A DNA stretch of 10,734 bases from Acidaminococcus fermentans (GTDB lineage: Bacteria; Bacillota_C; Negativicutes; Acidaminococcales; Acidaminococcaceae). Both the position numbers and the translations under genes were made by a program. Below are positions 5,504-10,734 of this stretch, in pieces; position 1 is the first letter of the stretch; every line of letters starts with the position of its first letter. The stretch is taken from positions 1 through 10,734 of the forward strand of contig SFHH01000058.1 of NCBI GenBank assembly GCA_004555735.1. Direction: 5' to 3'. The notes beneath the pieces were generated by a model. It was not told where the DNA came from, searched no databases, and saw only the letters and a program-made list of their open reading frames with translations.

Positions 5504-7726
5504 TCACGTTCCGGACACTTTCCGGTCCACTTTATAGACGCCCTTGATCCGGCGCAGCCGGCCGATGATATAGTTCAGCTGGTCCAGGCTGCTGATATCC
5601 AGCCCCATGTCCACATAGGCTGTCTTATTGGGGTTGGTATGGGCATTGATGGAATTGATGTTCACTTTGGTTTCGCTGGCCACGGTCATGATATTGGCCA
5701 TGACCCCTGGCTGATCCACCGCCGTCAGACGGAGCACCACCTTATAGGCCGTGTCCGTATCCACATTCCAGGAAACGTCGATCATCCGGTTGGGATCTTC
5801 CGTATTGGCCAGCACATTGGGACAGTCTGCCCGGTGGACGGAAACGCCGTGGCCCCGGGTGATGTACCCTACGATAGGGTCTCCAGGGATAGGATTGCAG
5901 CATTTGGCCAGCTTGACCATGATGTCGTCCTCTCCCTTCACCAGGATACCGTGGCTGCCCTTGTGGGTCTTCACGGTCTTAGGCTTCAGTTCGCTGAGGA
6001 GCTGGGACAGGTTCTTGGTGGTGTTCTGGCGCTGGGCCTTCTTGTACAGGTCCACCAGCTTCACCATGACCCCGTTCACCATCAGCCCGCCGTATCCGAG
6101 AGCGGCCAGCAGGTTCTCCACGCTACCGTCCATATGGCACCGGACCGCCACTTCCTTCAAGTTGTCGGAGCTGAGCATGGTGTTCACATCGTACCCCAGG
6201 CGCCGGCACTCCCGTTCCAGCATTTCCCGTCCATTGACGATGTTCTCTTCCCGCCGTTCCTTCTTGAAGAACTGTTTGATCTTGTTCTTGGTCTGGCTGG
6301 ATCCTACGATATTGATCCAATCCCGGCTGGGTCCCGGAGACTGCTTGGACGTGATGATCTCTACGATGTCCCCATTCTTCAGGTGGTAATCCAAGGGCAC
6401 GATCTTCCCGTTCACCTTGGCCCCCACGCAGCTGTTGCCCACCCCGGTGTGGACCCGGTAGGCAAAATCGATGGGTACGGAGCCTTCCGGCAGATCCAGT
6501 ACATCTCCCTGGGGAGTGAAGACGAACACCTCGTCAGAGAACACATCCATCTTCACCGTATCCACGAATTCATGGGGATCCCGCATATCCTTATGCCATT
6601 CCAGCAGCTGCCGGAGCCAGGCCATCTTGGCATCCACACTCTTGTCGGAAGAGCTGGGCATCTTGGAGCCGCCGCTTTCCTTATACCGCCAGTGAGCTGC
6701 CACCCCGTATTCAGAGACCTTGTGCATCTCGAAAGTCCGGATCTGGATTTCCAGGGGCTGTCCGCTGGAAGCCACCACCGTCGTATGCAGGGACTGGTAG
6801 CCATTGGATTTGGGCACGGCGATATAGTCCTTGAACCGGCCCGGGATGGGTTTCCACTTCCCATGGACGATCCCCAGGACCCCATAGCAGTCCTTCACCG
6901 TATCCACCAGCACCCGGACGGCCAAAAGATCGTAGATCTCGTTGATGGTCTTGTGGTCCCGCTGCATCTTCTTGTAGATGCTGTAGAAGCTCTTGGGGCG
7001 GCCCTGGATCTGGCAATTGATACCGGCTTCCTCGCACAGTTTCCGCAGTTCGTCCATGGCCTCCTGGACCATGGCTTCCCGCTCGTGCCGCTTGCTCTTC
7101 ACCTGTTCTACCAGTTCGTAGTAATGCTGGGGTTCCATATAGCGGAAGGCCAGATCTTCCAGTTCCCATTTGATGGCATAGATCCCCAGCCGGTGGGCCA
7201 GAGGGGCATAGATCTCCAGGGTCTCCGAAGAGATCCGTTTCTGCTTGTTCACCGGCATGTATTTCATGGTCCGCATGTTGTGCAGCCGGTCCGCCAGTTT
7301 GATCAGTACCACCCGGATATCCTTGGCCATGGCCAGGAACATTTTCCGGTAGTTCTCCACCTGCTGTTCTTCCCGGGAGATATATTCGATCTTGCCCAGC
7401 TTGGTGACCCCGTCCACCAGCATGGCCACTTCCCGGCCGAAGATATCCTCCATCTGGTCCAAGGTCACATCCGTATCTTCTACCACATCATGCAGGAAGG
7501 CAGCGGCCAGCGTCACGTCATCCATCTGGAGCTGGGCCAGGATGGTGGCCACCCCCAGCGGATGGATGATATAGGGTTCCCCGGAAGCCCGTTTCTGCTT
7601 GGCATGGGCCTCTGCCGCGAAGTTGTACGCTTCCCGGACGAATTCCACCTGCCGCGGGGTCAAATATTTGCCGATGCGGGCATAGAATTCTTCCGCACTG
7701 ATCGGCTTGTCATCGAGCTGTTCCAT
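5504..7726 (-). CDS. relA: Bifunctional (p)ppGpp synthetase/hydrolase (Rel/SpoT family)
   Basis: Full-length Rel, 740 aa, the stringent-response enzyme that makes (p)ppGpp on starved ribosomes and degrades it otherwise. The N-terminal HD hydrolase domain (about 35-160) keeps its catalytic set: H55, H79-D80, E83-D84 and D146 in LADRLHN. The synthetase domain (about 235-350) has GRPKSFYSIYKKM (242-254), YDLLAVRV (265-272), RFKDYIAVPKSNGYQSLHTT (297-316) and EIQIRT (326-331). The RFKD loop is the form found in bifunctional enzymes rather than acidic RelA-only ones. A TGS domain follows (about 397-460), then the zinc-finger region with C609-C610 and H631/C635, and a C-terminal ACT domain (about 660-738). 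Both activities look intact. The ATG is 4 nt after the recJ stop with GGTGAG just upstream, indicating coupling. An apt gene, found between recJ and relA in Bacillus, is absent. Confidence 0.98.
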   Translation of the reverse strand: MEQLDDKPISAEEFYARIGKYLTPRQVEFVREAYNFAAEAHAKQKRASGEPYIIHPLGVATILAQLQMDDVTLAAAFLHDVVEDTDVTLDQMEDIFGREVAMLVDGVTKLGKIEYISREEQQVENYRKMFLAMAKDIRVVLIKLADRLHNMRTMKYMPVNKQKRISSETLEIYAPLAHRLGIYAIKWELEDLAFRYMEPQHYYELVEQVKSKRHEREAMVQEAMDELRKLCEEAGINCQIQGRPKSFYSIYKKMQRDHKTINEIYDLLAVRVLVDTVKDCYGVLGIVHGKWKPIPGRFKDYIAVPKSNGYQSLHTTVVASSGQPLEIQIRTFEMHKVSEYGVAAHWRYKESGGSKMPSSSDKSVDAKMAWLRQLLEWHKDMRDPHEFVDTVKMDVFSDEVFVFTPQGDVLDLPEGSVPIDFAYRVHTGVGNSCVGAKVNGKIVPLDYHLKNGDIVEIITSKQSPGPSRDWINIVGSSQTKNKIKQFFKKERREENIVNGREMLERECRRLGYDVNTMLSSDNLKEVAVRCHMDGSVENLLAALGYGGLMVNGVMVKLVDLYKKAQRQNTTKNLSQLLSELKPKTVKTHKGSHGILVKGEDDIMVKLAKCCNPIPGDPIVGYITRGHGVSVHRADCPNVLANTEDPNRMIDVSWNVDTDTAYKVVLRLTAVDQPGVMANIMTVASETKVNINSINAHTNPNKTAYVDMGLDISSLDQLNYIIGRLRRIKGVYKVDRKVSGT

Positions 7727-7730
7727 TGTC

Positions 7731-10079
7731 TCACCTTCCTGTCATCCAAAGAGCGGCGATTTCTGCCGGCTGCAGCTTCCAGCTGCGGTTCAGTTCCTGG
7801 AAATGGGCATCATAGGCCGCCTGGAGGGCCTGGAACCCTTTGGAATCCTGCATATTCTTGTGGCCTGTATCGCCCAGGGAAACCAACCCGGATTCCCTGG
7901 TGAACAGGTGCAATTCATAAAAGATAGCGAGGACAGCCTGGCTGATCCGATACCCTTCCCGGGTGGTCAGCCGGAGCAGCTGGGCTTCTTGGCAGGCTCC
8001 CTGCTGCTGGAGACGACTCCGGATGGCCGCATAGCAGAACCGCATCCCGGCCAAATCGGGATACTGCCGGCGGAGAGCATTTCTCCGGGCCAGCAGATCC
8101 TCCCGGCCGTACAGGAGATACAGCCGTCCCTGCCAATCCTTGGTCAGAGGGAATCTTCCCGGTGCCAGGATCTTTTCTGCCCCGCCATCATAAAACACCA
8201 CAGTATGGACACCCTCCGGCAGAGGTTCTCCATAAACGGCGCTATGGATGCCCGGGAATTTTTGCTGCAGGGCAACACTATCCTCCCCATATACTACCGT
8301 CTTTTTATCTTTTTGTAAAATACTATTTAACTCTGTCTCTTTATTCCGGTTCTCGTGCCGCCAGTCAATAATGGTGTATGGAGCTTCTACCGCCGATACT
8401 TCCAGATCCACCGCCGTAACCCCTCGGAAGGTGTTCAGCTGGGGAGAAAAGGCGACAGCAGCCACTTCCCCTGGATAAAAGGAATGGAACCGGGGACCTT
8501 CCTGCCACAGGAGTCCCTTGTACTGGAACCCTCCCTGTTCCAGGAGAAACTTCAAATGGTTCTGATCCCGGCCCAGGAGGGAGACTTCCTGGATCCGGGC
8601 TTTGGCAAACCCCAGTACCGGCGCCGGATTGCCTACCCCGAAAGGTTCCAGTTTGGCCAGTTCCTGGACGGCTTCCACAGTGACTTCCCGTCCTTCCGGC
8701 ACAAAATAATCTGGCACAGCCGCCGGTTCATAGGGTTTGTGATCCAGCATCTCCGCTACCGTCCGGGCAAAAGCTTCCCGGAAAGCAGGGATTTCCGAGG
8801 TCTTCATGGTAAGGCCGGCCGCCTGGGCATGGCCCCCGAACTGGACCAGATGCTCCCGGCACCGGTCCAGGGCCTGGTACAAGTCCAGGGGCGGGATGCT
8901 CCGGCAGGACCCTTTGGCCGTATCCCCGCTGATGGAAAGGAGGACCGAAGGCAGATGGTACTTTTCCGTCATCCGGGAAGCTACGATGCCGATGACCCCC
9001 GGGTGCCACCCTTCCTCTCCCAGGACGATGCCCCATTCCGGGCTCCCCAGCCGTGCCAGCTGATGTTCTGCCTCTTCAAAGATTTTCTGGCTCAGCGCCT
9101 GCCGTTCCTGATTGGCCGAATTCAGTTCTGCCGCCAGTTCCCTGGCTTTCTCCGGATCCTGGGCGGTCAGGAGATGCACGGCCGTCATCGCATCATCCAG
9201 ACGGCCGGCCGCATTGATCCGGGGCCCCAAGCCGAAGCCGATGGTGCCGCTGTTGATGGTGCTGCCGGGTGCCACCGTCACCTGGAGTAGGGCGCGGAGG
9301 CCGCAGAGGGAACTGCTGGACATCTTGGCCAGGCCTTTCCGAACGATTTCCCGGTTCTCATCCCGGAGGGGGACCATGTCTGCCACCGTGCCCAGGGCCA
9401 CCAATTCGATCAGTTCATCCCAATAGAGATCCGGATTCCCAGTGAGTTTCTGTTCCAGGGCCTGGCACAACTTGAACGCTACACCGACTCCGGCGATCCC
9501 TTTGAAAGGATAGCCATCCCCAGGCTGGTTGGGATTCACTACGGCCAGGGCCGCCGGCAGCTGCCGGGGAGCCAGGTGGTGGTCCGTGATGATGATATCC
9601 ATAGTCTTGGGTGCTTCTGCTACTTCCTTGGCCCCGCTGATGCCCGTATCCACGGTGATCAGCAACCGGGTGCCAGAGGCGGCGATCCGTTCCAGAGCCG
9701 GTCCATTGAGGCCGTACCCTTCCGTATCCCGGCGAGGTACGTAGACCTGTACCTTGGCTCCCCTTGCCTGTAAAAACAAATACAGCAGGGAGCTGGCCGA
9801 TGTCCCATCCACGTCATAATCCCCGTAGATGGTCATCGCTTCGCCCTGCTGCAGTGCCTGGAGGATCCGGTCCACGGCCCGGTCCATATCTTTCAATCGG
9901 AAAGGATCATAATAGGGCTGGGATTTCCCTTCCAGAAATTCCCGGATCTGCTCCGGGTCCGTCAGATCCCTGCGCATCAAGACCCCTGCCAAGAGGGGAG
10001 AGATCCCCATTTCCTGGCTGAGGGCCTGGATCTGTTCCGTTTCCGCTCCCGTCAGATGCTTGATTTTCGAATAGATCAT
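7731..10079 (-). CDS. recJ: Single-stranded-DNA-specific exonuclease RecJ
   Basis: A 5'-3' exonuclease on single-stranded DNA, acting in recombinational, mismatch and base-excision repair with Mn/Mg. The 782-aa length matches the long Firmicutes form. DHH-family motifs are intact: GDYDVDG (86-92), ITVDTG (141-146), DHH (166-168), LGTVADMVPL (229-238) and GLGPRINAAGR (283-293). The DHHA1 part shows GWHPGVIGIVASR (357-369) and GGHAQAAGLT (415-424). An OB-fold follows, with GVGNPAP (481-487). Residues from about 565 on form the extra C-terminal domain known from Firmicutes RecJ (PF10141-like). The junction, about residues 577-597, is encoded by a strikingly AT-rich stretch (8287-8345). The ATG has AGGAG 5 nt upstream and lies 14 nt after the LapA-domain gene. 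The last codons supply the ribosome binding site of rel. Confidence 0.97.
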   Translation of the reverse strand: MIYSKIKHLTGAETEQIQALSQEMGISPLLAGVLMRRDLTDPEQIREFLEGKSQPYYDPFRLKDMDRAVDRILQALQQGEAMTIYGDYDVDGTSASSLLYLFLQARGAKVQVYVPRRDTEGYGLNGPALERIAASGTRLLITVDTGISGAKEVAEAPKTMDIIITDHHLAPRQLPAALAVVNPNQPGDGYPFKGIAGVGVAFKLCQALEQKLTGNPDLYWDELIELVALGTVADMVPLRDENREIVRKGLAKMSSSSLCGLRALLQVTVAPGSTINSGTIGFGLGPRINAAGRLDDAMTAVHLLTAQDPEKARELAAELNSANQERQALSQKIFEEAEHQLARLGSPEWGIVLGEEGWHPGVIGIVASRMTEKYHLPSVLLSISGDTAKGSCRSIPPLDLYQALDRCREHLVQFGGHAQAAGLTMKTSEIPAFREAFARTVAEMLDHKPYEPAAVPDYFVPEGREVTVEAVQELAKLEPFGVGNPAPVLGFAKARIQEVSLLGRDQNHLKFLLEQGGFQYKGLLWQEGPRFHSFYPGEVAAVAFSPQLNTFRGVTAVDLEVSAVEAPYTIIDWRHENRNKETELNSILQKDKKTVVYGEDSVALQQKFPGIHSAVYGEPLPEGVHTVVFYDGGAEKILAPGRFPLTKDWQGRLYLLYGREDLLARRNALRRQYPDLAGMRFCYAAIRSRLQQQGACQEAQLLRLTTREGYRISQAVLAIFYELHLFTRESGLVSLGDTGHKNMQDSKGFQALQAAYDAHFQELNRSWKLQPAEIAALWMTGR

Positions 10080-10093
10080 AGGTCTCCTGCTCT

Positions 10094-10483
10094 TTACTCC
10101 TTCGGCCGGAACGGCTTGATGATGGGATCCTGGTCCTGGGCCGGGTCGTAGGTTTTCCCCTTGCGTTCCGTCCGAGGCAGATCCATGTGAGGCACAGGGC
10201 GCCGAGCCTGTCTTTCCTGCCGTGCTTCCCAGTCTGCTTTCTTATCTTCCAGCTGCCGCAGCTGTTCCTTCAGTCTGCGGTCCTTCATATAATGGCCCGC
10301 CTTCACTTTCAAAGTCCACAAGCTGGCCAGGAAGAAACCCGCCAAAAGACAGCTCAGGATGATCAAGGCCAGGCTCATAGAAAAATGCCAGAAAAGGAAA
10401 CTGACTTCTACAGCCATAGCGTTCTGGAGAGCAAAAACAGCGACAAAAAAAGCAATGATTCCCATGAGGATCACATACAGCAT
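10094..10483 (-). CDS. LapA-domain (DUF1049) membrane protein
   Basis: A small inner-membrane protein of 129 aa and the first gene of the operon. Two transmembrane helices are visible (about 2-20 and 36-58), separated by the LapA-family stretch FALQNAMAVEVSFLFWHF (17-34). A basic, charged, probably coiled-coil cytoplasmic segment follows (about 64-96), then a tail ending IIKPFRPKE. In E. coli LapA, working with LapB and FtsH, controls LpxC turnover and so lipopolysaccharide synthesis. Proteins with this domain also occur in bacteria without LPS, so the role here is open. If the host is a diderm Firmicute an LPS-related role is plausible, which is inference. AAGGA lies 9 nt before the ATG, and a TATAAT about 60 nt upstream suggests the operon promoter. 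recJ follows after 14 nt. Confidence 0.85.
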   Translation of the reverse strand: MLYVILMGIIAFFVAVFALQNAMAVEVSFLFWHFSMSLALIILSCLLAGFFLASLWTLKVKAGHYMKDRRLKEQLRQLEDKKADWEARQERQARRPVPHMDLPRTERKGKTYDPAQDQDPIIKPFRPKE

Positions 10484-10542
10484 ATGAGCACATCCTTTCT
10501 GTCGGTCCAGTGTCTATCGATTCAGCAATAGCGTGATGTATT

Positions 10543-10571
10543 ATTATATCGCATTTTGGAGAGAAAAAGAA
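10543..10571 (-). promoter_or_regulatory. Candidate promoter of the lapA-domain/recJ/rel operon
   Basis: On the minus strand a perfect TATAAT (10548-10543) sits about 60 nt before the first ATG, in the only AT-rich DNA upstream. The -35 position at 17-nt spacing (10571-10566, TTCTTT) is a poor match, so the promoter would be weak or need an activator. No clear operator is seen. The leader of about 50 nt contains the AAGGA ribosome binding site and no obvious riboswitch. Confidence 0.45.
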
Positions 10572-10576
10572 GGGGG

Positions 10577-10620
10577 TGTTGCATGTGTGAGGTTTTCACA
10601 CATGCAACAGCTTTCTTTTT
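10577..10620. terminator. Long hairpin with T-tracts on both sides (bidirectional terminator)
   Basis: A perfect 14-bp stem (TGTTGCATGTGTGA, 10577-10590, with 10596-10609) has a 5-nt loop. On the plus strand it is followed by GCTTTCTTTTTTCTTC; on the minus strand by CCCCCTTCTTTTTCTC. It probably ends a leftward transcript arriving from outside the window just before the operon promoter. It shares the TGTTGC/GCAACA core with the hairpin after aspS. Confidence 0.65.
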
Positions 10621-10692
10621 TCTTCAGTTTTAAAGTCTTCAATGGAAAATCGAAAAAAACATCTCGAATTCCCTAAAATTGGATACAACAAT
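10621..10692. other. AT-rich intergenic stretch without a recognised gene
   Basis: Between the two terminators at the right end the DNA is AT-rich and holds no open frame of useful length on either strand. A weak rightward promoter-like pair could be drawn (TCGAAA, 18 nt, TAAAAT), but it would give only a transcript of about 40 nt ending at the terminator at 10695-10720. I see nothing firmer. Confidence 0.4.
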
Positions 10693-10734
10693 GTAAGCCG
10701 TCCATTTTGGCGGCTTTTTTCTTGCTCACTTTTT
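10693..10734 (+). mobile_element. Possible left edge of a mobile element (GTAAGC end plus terminator)
   Basis: GTAAGC starts at 10693 and is at once followed by a stem (AAGCCG 10695-10700 with CGGCTT 10711-10716, extended by CCA/TGG with one bulged T) and TTTTTT, a rightward terminator. From memory, IS66-family elements begin GTAA and often carry a terminator just inside their end. The 8 bases before it are ACAACAAT. No transposase is visible before the window ends, so this is a weak call; a plain rightward terminator is the minimum reading. Confidence 0.25.
10695..10720 (+). terminator. Rho-independent terminator, plus strand
   Basis: A 9-bp stem with one bulge and a TTT loop runs into six Ts on the plus strand only; the minus strand has no T-tract. 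No plus-strand gene lies upstream within the window, so it would stop antisense or stray rightward transcripts, or insulate whatever begins beyond 10734. Confidence 0.6.

Noticed and set aside
5429..7903. An 824-codon plus-strand frame antisense to rel
   Set aside because: Same His/Phe/Pro-rich composition, mirrors the rel reading frame with codon positions in register, and has no credible start signal.
199..10483. A hidden defence system, prophage, CRISPR or biosynthetic cluster
   Set aside because: Every long minus-strand gene matches a well-known housekeeping family, the gaps are too short for others, and no repeat-spacer arrays are seen.
10583..10633. Tiny plus-strand frame of 16 codons with a G-rich stretch in front
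   Set aside because: It sits entirely in the terminator hairpin; the purine run before it is part of the stem, so a gene is unlikely.

Overview
This window is a compact housekeeping block from a bacterium of Firmicutes type. Eight complete genes all lie on the minus strand. In order of transcription (right to left) they are a LapA-domain membrane protein, recJ, a bifunctional rel/spoT, dtd, an MBL-fold hydrolase, an AI-2E-family membrane protein, hisS and aspS. The recJ / rel / dtd / hisS / aspS order is the classic Firmicutes arrangement. The coding DNA is moderately GC-rich with GC-ending codons preferred. That, together with a LapA-domain protein heading the operon, makes a diderm Firmicute (Negativicutes, perhaps Acidaminococcaceae-like) my best guess. 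The taxonomic call is inference from memory of synteny and composition, not a search.

Layout. The left 198 bases hold no gene. They contain a series of hairpins downstream of aspS and, at 1-90, what looks like the terminal inverted repeat and outer end of an insertion sequence (ISL3-like) that extends out of the window. From 199 to 10483 the eight genes are almost continuous, with gaps of 4 to 21 nt, except for 53 nt in front of hisS where a second promoter is visible. The right 251 bases carry the probable operon promoter, a long hairpin terminator and a second stem-loop with a T-tract pointing out of the window. That stem-loop begins with GTAAGC and may be the edge of another mobile element.

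How the genes fit together. HisRS and AspRS charge tRNAs, and Dtd removes D-amino acids mis-attached to tRNA. Rel senses amino-acid starvation and makes or destroys (p)ppGpp. RecJ is a 5'-3' single-strand exonuclease for repair. The MBL hydrolase, the AI-2E-family protein and the LapA-domain protein are less well defined passengers. The hisS-aspS pair appears to have its own promoter and no room for a T-box leader.

I found no defence system, CRISPR array, prophage or novel multi-gene system. The most useful second-look items are the two candidate IS edges bracketing the operon, the residue suggesting a non-discriminating AspRS, and the missing T-box before hisS.
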